Assembly (NCBI RefSeq): GCF_001618425.1
Contig: NZ_BDCU01000040.1
Span: 124,001-188,000, forward strand
DNA length: 64,000 nucleotides
Reading direction: 5' to 3'
Source of the DNA: Nocardia fusca NBRC 14340
Lineage (GTDB): Bacteria > Actinomycetota > Actinomycetes > Mycobacteriales > Mycobacteriaceae
Part shown: positions 49,864-58,503 of the stretch, one piece after another
Numbering within the stretch: position 1 is the first letter of the stretch
Layout of the letters: each line of letters starts with the position of its first letter
Made by a program: the position numbers and the translations under genes
The notes under the pieces: generated by a model
What the model was told of the DNA's origin: nothing
Database searches by the model: none
Seen by the model: the letters and a program-made list of their open reading frames with translations, nothing else

Positions 49864-51327
49864 TCAGATCTTCGCGAGCTCGGGTTCGGAGTGCTCGGTG
49901 TCGCCGGTACCTCCGGGTGCCCCGGACCGGTTGGGCAGCAGGATCGCCGCCACGATCACCACCAGCGACAGCGCCGCCGACACCACGAAAGCCAGCCGCA
50001 TCCCGTCGAGTTGCGCGGTCAGCGTATCGATACCCGTGGCCTGCAGCGCACTGGTGCGACTCGCCATCACGGTGACCACCAGCGCCGTCCCCAGTGCGGC
50101 GGCGACCTGCTGCAGGGTGCCCAGCATCGAGCTGCCGTGCGAGTAGAGGTCCTCCGGCAGGGCCCCGAGCGCGAGGGTGAACACCGGCGTGAAGGCCGCG
50201 GCCAGTGACAGCATGAGCAGGATGTGCAGGGCCAGCAGCTGCCAGTACGGCATGGTGACCGAGATCTGGGTGAAACCGGCCAGCGCGGCGGTGATCCCGA
50301 GCGCCCCCGGGATCACCAGGACGCGGCCGCCGAACCGGTCGAACAGGCGGCCGATCACCGGGCCGAGCACACCCATGGCCAGACCGCCGGGCATGACCAG
50401 CAGCCCGGTCTCCAACGGCGACAGACCGCGCAGGTTCTGCAGATACAACGGCAGCAGCATCATCGAGCCGAGCATGGCCAGGAACGCGACGGCCATCAGG
50501 ACCAGGCCCAGGCTGTAGGTGCGCGAGCGCAGGATCCGCAGATCCAGCAGCGGGGTACCGTGCCGCTGCAACCACAGCTGGCGAGCGACGAACAGGCCGA
50601 TCAGGGCGGCGCCGGCGAGGGTGATGAGGACCGGGGTGGCGACCGTGCCCGCTTCGAACCGGCTCAACCCGTACACCAGGCTGCCGAAACCGAGCGCGGC
50701 GAAGACCACGCTCGACCAATCGATCGAACCGGTCTCAGGTTCCCCGATGTTCTCCAGCCGCCGCAACCCGAACCAGGTGACCGCGCCCGCGATCGGCAGC
50801 ACCAGCACGAACAGCCAGCGCCAGGAGGCGATCTGCAGGACCAGACCGGAGATGACCGGTCCCATGGCCGGAGCCACCGAAATGGCCAGGGTGACATTGC
50901 CCATGACCCGGCCGCGGTCGCGTTCGGGCACCACGGTCATCAGCGTCGTCATCAGCAGCGGCATCATCACCGCGGTACCACCGGCCTGGACGATCCGCCC
51001 GGCGAGCAGTACCGCGAAGGAGGGCGCCACCGCCGACAGCGCCGTCCCGGCGAGGAAGACACCCATGGCCAGCGTGTAGGCGCGCCGCGTGGTGACCCGC
51101 TGCAGGAACCAGCCGGTGACCGGGATGACGGCCGCCATGGTGAGCATGAAGGAGGTCGACACCCACTGCGCGGCCCGCTCGGTGACCTCGAGGTCGTGCA
51201 TCAGCCGCGGGATCGCGTTGATCATGATGGTCTCGTTCAGGATCACCACGAAGGTCGCGATCACCAGCAACCGAACGACGACCGGGGTACCTCCTCCGGT
51301 TCGGCGATCGGATAACAGGGCGGGCAT
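49864..51327 (-). CDS. MFS drug:H+ antiporter (DHA2/EmrB-type)
   Basis: 487-residue transporter with about 14 hydrophobic helices. Motif C-like segment TLAISVAPAMGPVISGLVLQ and motif A-like GWFLQRVTTRRAYTLAMG are visible; IATFVVILNETIMINAIPRLMHDL near the start is typical of DHA2. Likely exports a toxic compound; no regulator adjoins. ATG 51327 follows a short leader. It separates iclR from trpB, so it may not belong to either operon. Confidence 0.9.
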   Translation of the reverse strand: MPALLSDRRTGGGTPVVVRLLVIATFVVILNETIMINAIPRLMHDLEVTERAAQWVSTSFMLTMAAVIPVTGWFLQRVTTRRAYTLAMGVFLAGTALSAVAPSFAVLLAGRIVQAGGTAVMMPLLMTTLMTVVPERDRGRVMGNVTLAISVAPAMGPVISGLVLQIASWRWLFVLVLPIAGAVTWFGLRRLENIGEPETGSIDWSSVVFAALGFGSLVYGLSRFEAGTVATPVLITLAGAALIGLFVARQLWLQRHGTPLLDLRILRSRTYSLGLVLMAVAFLAMLGSMMLLPLYLQNLRGLSPLETGLLVMPGGLAMGVLGPVIGRLFDRFGGRVLVIPGALGITAALAGFTQISVTMPYWQLLALHILLMLSLAAAFTPVFTLALGALPEDLYSHGSSMLGTLQQVAAALGTALVVTVMASRTSALQATGIDTLTAQLDGMRLAFVVSAALSLVVIVAAILLPNRSGAPGGTGDTEHSEPELAKI

Positions 51328-51614
51328 CGGCTACCTCCGGAGGTCGTGAGTGATCTGGCGTGAACCGGGTGGGTCGTCGATGACCGTTGCCCGGGGTACG
51401 TCAGAACAGACGAGTGAGCGGCGCTCGGCTCATCGGTGACGCGCCAGTGTTTCTTACGGCTGTGCACGAGATCAATCGCTTTTCGGAGGGCGGTATTCCC
51501 CGTCACAGCCCGATCGCCCAGGTCGGGGCGGCCCGCCCACGACCACGCCACCTACCGATATGAGTGAGGTCACGCGAGCCCGCGCAACGCATCGGCGGAC
51601 GGGCTACCGGAAGG

Positions 51615-52856
51615 TCAGCAGAGCCCCAGGTGCTGTGCCGCGATCTCGAGGTCCTTGTCGCCGCGCCCGGACAGACACAGCAGGACCACCGACCCGGCGG
51701 CCAGTTCACCGCGCTCGGCCAGATCGAGCAGACAGCCCACCGCGTGCGCGGATTCCAGGGCGGGGATTATGCCTTCGCTGTGCGCGAGGGCCTCCATCCC
51801 GCGCAGTGCGAGAGCATCGTCGACCGGGACGGCGGTCAGGCGGCCGCTGTCCTCGAGATGGCTGAGCTCCGGGCCCACACCCGGATAGTCCAGACCGGCG
51901 GCGACACTGTGCGTCCCGGCGATCTGACCGTCGTCGTCCTGCAGCAGGTAGCTGAAGGTGCCGTCGATCTCGCCGGGACTGCCGGCGCTCAGCGACGCCG
52001 CGTGTGCGCCCGTCGCCATTCCGCGCCCGGCTGCCTCCGCACCGAGCAACCGCACCCCCGGATCGGCCATGAAGGGGCGGAACGCGCCGAGGGCATTGCT
52101 GCCGCCGCCGACACAGGCGATGACATAGTCGGGTAATCGGCCCTCGGCGGTCAGGATCTGGGACCGCGCCTCCGCCCCGATGGGGTGCTGGAAATCCCGC
52201 ACGATCCGCGGATAGGGGGCGGGTCCGGCCGCGCTGCCCAGCAGGTAATGGGTGGAGTCCACCTGCGAAACCCAGTCGCGGACCGATTCGGTGATCGCCT
52301 CCTTGATCCGCCGGTTCCCGGTTTCCACCGCCCGCACCTCGGCGCCGAGCAATCGCATCCGGATCACATTCGCCCGCTGCCGTTCCATGTCCACGGCGCC
52401 CATATAGATGGTGCAGCTCAAACCGAGCATCGCGCCCACGGTGGCGACGGCCACTCCGTGTTGTCCCGCACCGGTTTCGGCAACGATGCGGCGTTTGCCC
52501 ATGCGCCGGGCAAGCAACCCCTGCCCGAGCGCGTTGTTGATCTTGTGTGACCCGGTGTGGGCCATATCCTCCCGTTTGAGATAGACCGTCGGCGCCGGCG
52601 TACCCAGCTGCGCCTCGAACCGCGGCACCCGATGCAACAGGGTGGGCCGGCCGACCCGGCTGCGTAGCAGGCCGGTCAGTTCCCGGACGAACGCCGGATC
52701 GGCGCGGGCCGCGTCGTACGCGCGCTCCAGGTCGAGCAGGGCGGCCATGAGACCCTCGGGGACGTATCTACCGCCGAATCTGCCGAATCGGCCGCGCTCA
52801 TCCGGGAAATCCCCGGGCCGTAAGGTATTTCGCGCGACCCCGTGATCGACGACCAT
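51615..52856 (-). CDS. trpB: Tryptophan synthase beta chain, stand-alone copy
   Basis: 413-residue PLP enzyme joining indole and serine to tryptophan. The PLP Lys lies in MAHTGSHKINNALGQ, the phosphate loop is GGGSNALG, and the Glu of ETGAGQHGVA faces the substrate. Length and motifs match the TrpB1 type that normally pairs with TrpA. No trpA or other trp gene lies nearby, so this is a second copy or a distinct orphan TrpB. Start ATG 52856 with GAGAGC upstream. Divergent from the aldehyde dehydrogenase gene. Confidence 0.9.
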   Translation of the reverse strand: MVVDHGVARNTLRPGDFPDERGRFGRFGGRYVPEGLMAALLDLERAYDAARADPAFVRELTGLLRSRVGRPTLLHRVPRFEAQLGTPAPTVYLKREDMAHTGSHKINNALGQGLLARRMGKRRIVAETGAGQHGVAVATVGAMLGLSCTIYMGAVDMERQRANVIRMRLLGAEVRAVETGNRRIKEAITESVRDWVSQVDSTHYLLGSAAGPAPYPRIVRDFQHPIGAEARSQILTAEGRLPDYVIACVGGGSNALGAFRPFMADPGVRLLGAEAAGRGMATGAHAASLSAGSPGEIDGTFSYLLQDDDGQIAGTHSVAAGLDYPGVGPELSHLEDSGRLTAVPVDDALALRGMEALAHSEGIIPALESAHAVGCLLDLAERGELAAGSVVLLCLSGRGDKDLEIAAQHLGLC

Positions 52857-53035
52857 CCAGCTCTCACATTCCCTGTTCCCGGCTCCGCTGCGGAAATTCT
52901 GTACCCCCGGCGCAAGCGCCGGGTCACCTCTCGGCAACGGATTGGTTAACAGTACTAAAGGGATGGATTCTCGCCGCAATATCGCATAACGCGCAATCCG
53001 AGCCTTCCCCACCACGAGAACTGGACCCTATTGTA

Positions 53036-53051
53036 GGATTGTCGACAATCC
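53036..53051. promoter_or_regulatory. GntR-like palindrome before the aldehyde dehydrogenase gene
   Basis: Perfect GGATTGTCGACAATCC, 43 bp before the GTG start. The TTGTCGACAA core matches GntR (FCD) operators. No GntR gene is in the window. Confidence 0.5.
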
Positions 53052-53093
53052 GGTCAGGCTCGACCGGCCGCCGTCAGGGAGGAGCGTCCCACC

Positions 53094-54566
53094 GTGCTCA
53101 CGGAAGCCACACTCACCGCCGCCGAACGGGAAGCCGTCGAGTCGGTACCCACCGGCCTTTTCATCGACGGCCGCACCCGCGAGACCGCGGAGACCATGCC
53201 CGTCCTCGATCCGGCGACCGGACAGCGGCTGTGCGAGGTCGCCGACGCCACCCCCGAGGACGGTCTGGCCGCGCTGGACGCCGCCGCGGCCGCCCAGGCC
53301 GACTGGGCGCGCACCGCACCCCGGGAACGCAGCGAGATCCTCATGCGCGCCCATCGTCTACTGCTCGACGACGCCGACCGCCTCGCCCTGATCGCGACAC
53401 TCGAAATGGGCAAACCGCTGGCGGAAGCCCGCGGCGAGATCACCTATGCCGCGGAATTCTTCCGCTGGTTCGCCGAAGAGGCCGTGCGCCTCGACGGTGG
53501 ATACATGCCCGCGCCCGGCGGGGGTTCCCGGTTCCTGGTCACCAGGCAGCCCGTCGGGCCGAGCCTGCTCATCACCCCCTGGAATTTCCCGATGGCCATG
53601 GGCGCCCGCAAGATCGGGCCCGCCCTCGCCGCCGGCTGCACCAGCGTGGTCAAACCCGCCGAACAGACCCCGCTGTGCACTCTGGCGCTGGCGCGGATCC
53701 TGCACGAGGCCGGGGTGCCGGCCGGGGTGGTGAACGTGGTGACCACTTCGGATCCGGGCGCGCTGATGACACCGCTCATCCACGACCCGCGCTCGCGCAA
53801 ACTGTCCTTCACCGGTTCGACCGCGGTCGGCAAGAAACTGCTCGAGCAGTGCGCGCGCACGGTCATGCGGACCTCGATGGAACTCGGCGGCAACGCACCG
53901 TTCCTCGTCTTCGACGATGCCGACCTGGACGCGGCGGTCGACGGGGCGATGGCGGCGAAGATGCGCAATATCGGGCAGGCGTGCACCGCCGCGAACCGGT
54001 TCCTCGTCCAGCGTGGGGTGGCCGCCGAATTCGCGGCGCGGCTGGCCGCGCGCATGGGGGAACTGCCGCTGGGCCGCGGCACCGAACCCGGGGTCGTCGT
54101 GGGCCCGCTGATCGATGCCGACGCGGTGACCAAGGTGACCGAACTGGTCGCCGACGCGCGGGCCCGCGGCGCCCGCGTATTGCTGGGCGGTGACCCGCTC
54201 GACGGTCCGGGGAACTTCTACCCCGCCACCGTCCTGGTGGATGTCCCCGACGCGGCGCAGATCTGCCATACCGAGGTGTTCGGGCCGGTCGCGAGTATCG
54301 CGACCTTCGATACCGAGGACGAGGCCGTCGCCCGCGCCAACGACACGCCCTACGGTCTGGTGAGCTATGTCTACACCGAAGGTCTGCGGCGCGGGCTGCG
54401 GATCAGCGAAGCGCTCGACACCGGAATGGTCGGCCTGAACCAGGGTGTCGTATCCAATCCGGCCGCGCCGTTCGGCGGGGTGAAAGAGTCCGGTCTCGGC
54501 CGCGAGGGCGGCCTGGTCGGCATCGACGAATTCCTCGAGATCAAATACATCGGAGTGCCACTGTGA
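53094..54566 (+). CDS. NAD(P)-dependent semialdehyde dehydrogenase (succinate-semialdehyde type)
   Basis: 490-residue aldehyde dehydrogenase. Catalytic Cys in IGQACTAANRF, general-base Glu in MELGGNAPFLVF, coenzyme loop FTGSTAVGK, and LLITPWNFPMAMGARKIGPALAAGC. The sequence resembles GabD/AldH members using succinate semialdehyde or related semialdehydes. GTG start after GGAGGAGCG. Forms a three-gene set with a tartrate/D-malate dehydrogenase (GTGA overlap) and a glycerate kinase. Confidence 0.92.
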   Translation: MLTEATLTAAEREAVESVPTGLFIDGRTRETAETMPVLDPATGQRLCEVADATPEDGLAALDAAAAAQADWARTAPRERSEILMRAHRLLLDDADRLALIATLEMGKPLAEARGEITYAAEFFRWFAEEAVRLDGGYMPAPGGGSRFLVTRQPVGPSLLITPWNFPMAMGARKIGPALAAGCTSVVKPAEQTPLCTLALARILHEAGVPAGVVNVVTTSDPGALMTPLIHDPRSRKLSFTGSTAVGKKLLEQCARTVMRTSMELGGNAPFLVFDDADLDAAVDGAMAAKMRNIGQACTAANRFLVQRGVAAEFAARLAARMGELPLGRGTEPGVVVGPLIDADAVTKVTELVADARARGARVLLGGDPLDGPGNFYPATVLVDVPDAAQICHTEVFGPVASIATFDTEDEAVARANDTPYGLVSYVYTEGLRRGLRISEALDTGMVGLNQGVVSNPAAPFGGVKESGLGREGGLVGIDEFLEIKYIGVPL

Positions 54567-55624
54567 CAACCTATCGGATCGCGACGATCCCGGGCGATGG
54601 TATCGGCGTCGACGTAACCGCCGAGGCGACGAAAGTTCTCGACCGGGTGCTGCCCGGAATCGAATGGACCGAATTCGACTGGTCCTGCGAGAACTATCTG
54701 CGCACCGGCGCGATGATGCCCGCCGACGGACCGGAGCGGCTCGCCGGATTCGACGCGATCCTGCTCGGCGCCGTCGGTTTCCCCGGGGTGCCCGACCACA
54801 TCTCGCTGTGGGGGCTGCTCATTCCGCTGCGCCGGGCCTTCGGCCAGTACGTCAACCTGCGCCCGGTGCGGCTGCTGCCCGGCACCACCTCGGCGCTGCG
54901 CGACCGCACCGCCGCCGACCTGGATCTGCTCATCGTGCGCGAGAACTCCGAGGGTGAGTACTCCGAGATCGGCGGCCGGCACAATCCCGGCCGGGCGGAC
55001 GAATTCGTCCTGCAGGAATCCGTTTTCACCCGGGTCGGCTGCGAACGGATCATCCGGTACGCCTTCGACCGGGCCACCGAACGCGCGGGACGCGTCTGCT
55101 CGGCCACGAAATCGAACGGTCTCATCCACTCCATGCCCTACTGGGACGAGATCTTCGAGCGGATCGCCGCGGAATACCCGGCCGTGCAGACCCGGCAGAT
55201 GCACGTCGACGCGCTGGCCGCCGAAATCGTGCTGCATCCCGACCGGCTCGATGTGATCGTCGGCTCCAACCTCTTCGGCGATATCCTCTCCGACCTCGCC
55301 GCCGCCGTCACCGGCGGACTGGGGCTGGCGCCCTCGGGCAATATCAACCCGGCCCGGGACGCGCCGTCGATGTTCGAGGCGGTCCACGGTAGCGCGCCCG
55401 ATATCGCGGGTCAGGGCATCGCCAACCCGGTGGCGCAGATCCTGGCGGGCGCCATGCTGCTCGATCATCTGGGTGAGCACGTCGCGGCGGCGGCGGTCGA
55501 CCGGGCGGTCACCGATGTCCTCGGCAACGGCGGGCCGCGCACTCCCGATCTCGGCGGCACGGCCACCACCACCGAGGTCGGCACCGAGATCGCCGACCGG
55601 GCATCGGCGCTGCTGCACGCCTGA
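54563..55624 (+). CDS. Tartrate/D-malate dehydrogenase (isocitrate/isopropylmalate dehydrogenase family)
   Basis: 353 residues, NAD-dependent oxidative decarboxylase. IPGDGIGVDVT at the N-terminus, the block GAVGFPGVPDHISLWGLLIPLRRAFGQYVNLRPVRLLPG typical of tartrate and D-malate dehydrogenases, IVRENSEGEYSEIGG, and metal-binding Asp residues in VGSNLFGDILSDLAA. The FEAVHGSAPDIAGQGIANP closing loop is standard. Members of this subgroup act on tartrate, D-malate and meso-tartrate; the last gives glycerate. GTG start overlaps the previous stop. Confidence 0.88.
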   Translation: MTTYRIATIPGDGIGVDVTAEATKVLDRVLPGIEWTEFDWSCENYLRTGAMMPADGPERLAGFDAILLGAVGFPGVPDHISLWGLLIPLRRAFGQYVNLRPVRLLPGTTSALRDRTAADLDLLIVRENSEGEYSEIGGRHNPGRADEFVLQESVFTRVGCERIIRYAFDRATERAGRVCSATKSNGLIHSMPYWDEIFERIAAEYPAVQTRQMHVDALAAEIVLHPDRLDVIVGSNLFGDILSDLAAAVTGGLGLAPSGNINPARDAPSMFEAVHGSAPDIAGQGIANPVAQILAGAMLLDHLGEHVAAAAVDRAVTDVLGNGGPRTPDLGGTATTTEVGTEIADRASALLHA

Positions 55625-55739
55625 GCCGCCGGCCCGGGTCGGCGGCGTCCGCACCGACCCGGCCCCAGCCCGGCAGCTGTGCGGCCGGTGCCGGATAGAG
55701 TCGGTCGCCATGAGCGTGTGCACGGCGTCGACCGGCCGG

Positions 55740-55757
55740 GGGAGGCAACTGCCTCCC
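55740..55757. repeat. Inverted repeat before the glycerate kinase gene
   Basis: GGGAGGCA-AC-TGCCTCCC, 105 bp before the GTG at 55862. A 2-nt loop makes a hairpin unlikely, so it may be a protein-binding palindrome. The 237-bp spacer around it has a 51-codon frame (55710-55865) but no clear gene. Confidence 0.4.
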
Positions 55758-55861
55758 GGCGGCGGTTCGATCCGATTCCCGGCGGCCTTCGCGAGTCCCG
55801 TTACCGATTCGCCGCGGCCCGAAGGAGCGTCGGGGTCCGTGGCGATCGGCGGTGTCGCGGC

Positions 55862-56827
55862 GTGACGATCCTGGTCTGTCCCGACAGTTTCAAGGGCACC
55901 TATACCGCCGCCGAGGTCGCGGACGCTGTCGCCGCGGGGGCCGAGGAGACAGGCGCGACCGCGGTACGCCTCCCGGTCGCCGACGGCGGTGAGGGCACCC
56001 TCGCCGCCCTCACCGAGCCGCTGGGACTCCATCACGTGACGGTCGCGGCGCGCAACCCGTGGGGCGTCCCCGGCGAGGCCACCTTCGGACTCTCCGACGA
56101 CGGCACCGCGGTGATCGAGATCGCCGCGGCCAGCGGAGTCACCACCCCGCATACCGGTCCGCGCGATCCGGTCGCCGCGAACACCTACGGCACCGGCATG
56201 CTCATCGCGGAGGCGGTGCGGCGCGGGGCGCGCCGGATCGTGGTCACCGCGGGCGGATCGGCCACCACCGACGGGGGTACGGGAGCGATCGCGGCCATCG
56301 AGGACGCCGGCGGTCTCGGCCGGGCCTCCCTCACCGTGCTCACTGATGTGACCACCCGTTACGTGGACGCGGCCCGGGTTTTCGGACCCCAGAAGGGTGC
56401 CGACCCGGCCACCGTCGAACTGCTGACCCGGCGGCTGGCCGAGACGGCGCGCAGGCTGCCCCGCGATCCGTCCGACGTGGACGCGACCGGGGCCGCCGGA
56501 GGGTTCTCCGGCGGAATGTGGGCACAGTACGGAGCCGAATTGCGCTCCGGCGCGGAGTACGTGCTCGACAGCGCGGGGTTCGACGCCCTTGCCGCACAGG
56601 CGAGCACCATCGTCGTCGGCGAAGGGCGGCTCGACGGGCAGACGCGAGCCGGCAAGATCATCTCGGCTGTTCTCGGGCGGGCCGGCGACACCCCGGTGTA
56701 CGCGGTGGTGGGCTCCGTCGGTGACGACCTGGGTGACTACCGGTCCCGTTTCGCCGAGGTCATCGTGGCCTCCGATACCGAGGCCATGCGGGCGGCGGGA
56801 CGACGGATCGGCACCACCGCGCCCTGA
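55862..56827 (+). CDS. Glycerate kinase
   Basis: 321 residues of the GlxK/GarK family: phosphorylates glycerate. The start TILVCPDSFKGTYTAAEVADAVAAG is the family signature; VADGGEGTLAAL and VTAGGSATTDGGTGAIAAI hold the ATP and substrate loops; FGPQKGADPATVELL and VVGEGRLDGQTRAGK complete it. It is shorter than the usual 370-380 residues. It may be a separate transcript from the gene before it, given the 237-bp gap, but the pathway fits: tartrate dehydrogenase can yield glycerate. Confidence 0.9.
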   Translation: MTILVCPDSFKGTYTAAEVADAVAAGAEETGATAVRLPVADGGEGTLAALTEPLGLHHVTVAARNPWGVPGEATFGLSDDGTAVIEIAAASGVTTPHTGPRDPVAANTYGTGMLIAEAVRRGARRIVVTAGGSATTDGGTGAIAAIEDAGGLGRASLTVLTDVTTRYVDAARVFGPQKGADPATVELLTRRLAETARRLPRDPSDVDATGAAGGFSGGMWAQYGAELRSGAEYVLDSAGFDALAAQASTIVVGEGRLDGQTRAGKIISAVLGRAGDTPVYAVVGSVGDDLGDYRSRFAEVIVASDTEAMRAAGRRIGTTAP

Positions 56828-56903
56828 CGGTCCGGGCGAACCCGAGCCGGCCGCGGAGTCCGGATCGGCGGTCGCGGACCGTCACGGATATCGGGATCAG
56901 CGG

Positions 56904-57371
56904 TCAGCCGGCGGTATCGACCTCGGGTGGGAAACCGCCCGTGGCGATCGGTCCCCAGCGCTCGATATCGATGCGGATGAGCGATTTGCCCTGGCGTGCC
57001 ATCGCCGCCCGGTACTCGTCCCAGTCCGGGTGCTCACCGGCGATACCGCGGTAGTAGTCGACCAGACCGTCGAGCGCCTCGGGCATATCGAGTATCTCGG
57101 CCCGGCCGTCCACCTGCACATAGGCGTCGTCGAACTCCTCGGAGAGGACACAGATCGACACCTGCGGTTCGCGGCGGATATTGCGGGTCTTGGCCCGGCT
57201 CGGATAGGTGGAGACGACGATCCGGCCCTGCGGATCCAGCCCACAGGTCACCGGTGACATCTGGGGACGGCCGTCGGCGCGGGTGGTGACCAGCACGCCG
57301 TGATGGCGCGAACCCAGGAAAGCCAGCAGGTCGGCCTTGTCGACGACGGAGGCGGTCGCGATACGCGGCAT
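56904..57371 (-). CDS. PPOX-class (F420-type) flavin-fold oxidoreductase
   Basis: 155-residue split-barrel protein of the pyridoxamine-phosphate-oxidase class, close to Rv1155-type F420 binders: FLGSRHHGVLVTTRADGRPQMSPVTCGLDPQGRIVVSTY near the N-terminus, AKTRNIRREPQVSICVL, then YVQVDGRAEILDMPEALDGLVDYYRGIAGEHPDWDEYRAAMARQGKSLIRIDIERW. Start ATG 57371 with AAAGG upstream. Confidence 0.88.
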   Translation of the reverse strand: MPRIATASVVDKADLLAFLGSRHHGVLVTTRADGRPQMSPVTCGLDPQGRIVVSTYPSRAKTRNIRREPQVSICVLSEEFDDAYVQVDGRAEILDMPEALDGLVDYYRGIAGEHPDWDEYRAAMARQGKSLIRIDIERWGPIATGGFPPEVDTAG

Positions 57372-57435
57372 GGAGACCTTTCTGGACGGATCGGTACTCG
57401 GGGCGGTGCCCTCGCAGCATAGCCGTCCCGCACCC

Positions 57436-57461
57436 TGATTCTCCCGGCCCGCGGCGGGTAA
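57436..57461 (+). promoter_or_regulatory. SigF/SigB-type promoter for the proline-rich protein
   Basis: TGATT, 15 bp, GGGTAA, ending 66 bp before the ATG at 57528. Confidence 0.48.
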
Positions 57462-57527
57462 CGCGGGGCAGCGGCCGGAAACCGCCTCACGCCACCGGCC
57501 CCGGCACCCGACAGGAGCACGATCATC

Positions 57528-57839
57528 ATGCGCGCCACCGACCCACAGCGTCCCTTTCCGGAACCGCAACCGGCGCCGGATCCCGAGCCCACGCCCCCAC
57601 TGCCCGCTCCCCCGCCCGAACCGCGCCCCCGGGAGCCGCAACCGCCGGTTCCCGGCCCCGCACCGGAACCGCAACCGCCCGTCCCGGGCCCGCCGCCGGA
57701 GCCACAGCCGCCCGTCCCGGGCCCGTCGCCGGAGCCGCGGCCGGTACCACCGGAACCCCTACCGGGCCCGGCACCGGATCGCCCACCCCTCCCGGACCCC
57801 GGCCACCCGGTCCCGCCGCCCCCTGTTCCGGCCGGGTGA
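57528..57839 (+). CDS. Proline-rich repeat protein
   Basis: 103 residues, about half Pro, with tandem EPQPPVPGP units (three near-copies, residues about 38-66). No signal peptide or membrane helix is visible, so it is probably a cytoplasmic extended or polyproline II protein. ACAGGAGCACG precedes the ATG, and codon third positions fit a true gene, but low complexity makes function impossible to tell. It shares the region with other stress-type genes. Confidence 0.6.
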   Translation: MRATDPQRPFPEPQPAPDPEPTPPLPAPPPEPRPREPQPPVPGPAPEPQPPVPGPPPEPQPPVPGPSPEPRPVPPEPLPGPAPDRPPLPDPGHPVPPPPVPAG

Positions 57840-57865
57840 ATCGGACCGGACCGGCCCCACGCCGG

Positions 57866-57891
57866 TGATTCAACCACCGCCGAGCGGGTAC
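57866..57891 (+). promoter_or_regulatory. SigF/SigB-type promoter for the UsfY-like gene
   Basis: TGATT, 15 bp, GGGTAC, 40 bp before the ATG at 57932. In mycobacteria usfY belongs to the sigF locus. Confidence 0.55.
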
Positions 57892-57931
57892 TCGGGGCAA
57901 CGTCCCTGGTCGCAGGTTCGACAGGAAGGAC

Positions 57932-58261
57932 ATGACCATGGTCGCCGGACACAACGATCCCAATAAGAGGCACCCAGCGAGTGAGCATCGTTTCCCCGAC
58001 GACGCACGGACGACCCGTTCGCACGCCGGAGAAACCATCGAAGATCGACGCAACTGGCCGGGCATCATCCTCGGCGCCATCGGCATCGTCCTGGTGGCGC
58101 TGACCCTCACCGCCGCCGGTTACGGCTTCGCCGGCTGGGCCGTCATCGCCGGAATCATCGGCGTGATCTGCCTGATCGCCGGCGGGCTGATCGTGGTCGC
58201 CGAACATCGGCGCATCAAGCTCAAAGAAGGCGCGACCCTGCGTGAGCCACGTGGCCACTGA
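57932..58261 (+). CDS. usfY: UsfY-like membrane protein
   Basis: 109 residues. The N-terminal RTTRSHAGETIEDRRNWPGIILGAIGI matches the RTTRPHAGE...WWPG start of UsfY from mycobacteria, followed by two hydrophobic helices (NWPGIILGAIGIVLVALTLTAAGYG and WAVIAGIIGVICLIAGGLIVVAEH) and a charged tail ending VAEHRRIKLKEG. UsfY is encoded beside the SigF anti-sigma genes in mycobacteria; no sigma gene is within this window. Start after AGGAAGGAC. Confidence 0.82.
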   Translation: MTMVAGHNDPNKRHPASEHRFPDDARTTRSHAGETIEDRRNWPGIILGAIGIVLVALTLTAAGYGFAGWAVIAGIIGVICLIAGGLIVVAEHRRIKLKEGATLREPRGH

Positions 58262-58268
58262 CCGCCGC

Positions 58269-58493
58269 ATGGACCACTCACGCGCACCGTTGCTCGACGC
58301 GCTCGCCGAATACCAGCGGCTGGGCCGATACGGCTGCACACCGCCCGGCCATCGCCAGAGCCGCGGGGTGGAGTCACGGGATCGGGTTGAACATTCCGGA
58401 TGCCACGGACCCCGAGCTGAAGACGGTCCGCGTCGTGGCGTGAGCCCACCGGTGTGCGCCAACGCGGTGGTTGAAACCGCCGGGGCCGGGTAG
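58269..58493 (+). pseudogene. Remnant of an Orn/Lys/Arg decarboxylase N-terminus
   Basis: The frame opens with MDHSRAPLLDALAEYQRLGR, then YGCTPPGHRQSRGVE. This resembles the N-terminus of PLP-dependent Orn/Lys/Arg decarboxylases (xxxAPLxxALxxYxxxxxxxFxxPGHxxGxG). Family resemblance stops after about 37 residues, and the frame ends at 58493 with unrelated residues, so only a fragment remains. It begins 8 nt after the UsfY stop. This could also be a chance likeness; the PPGH motif in context makes it more probable. Confidence 0.5.
58468..58493 (+). promoter_or_regulatory. SigF/SigB-type promoter for the 43-residue membrane protein
   Basis: TGGTT, 15 bp, GGGTAG, 10 bp before the ATG at 58504, so its transcript would be almost leaderless. 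Confidence 0.45.
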
Positions 58494-58503
58494 GCGCACA
58501 GGT

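Noticed and set aside
48869-50719. 616-codon IclR fusion frame
   Set aside because: The part beyond 49699 is a shifted frame over the MFS gene; ATG 49699 gives a normal IclR protein.
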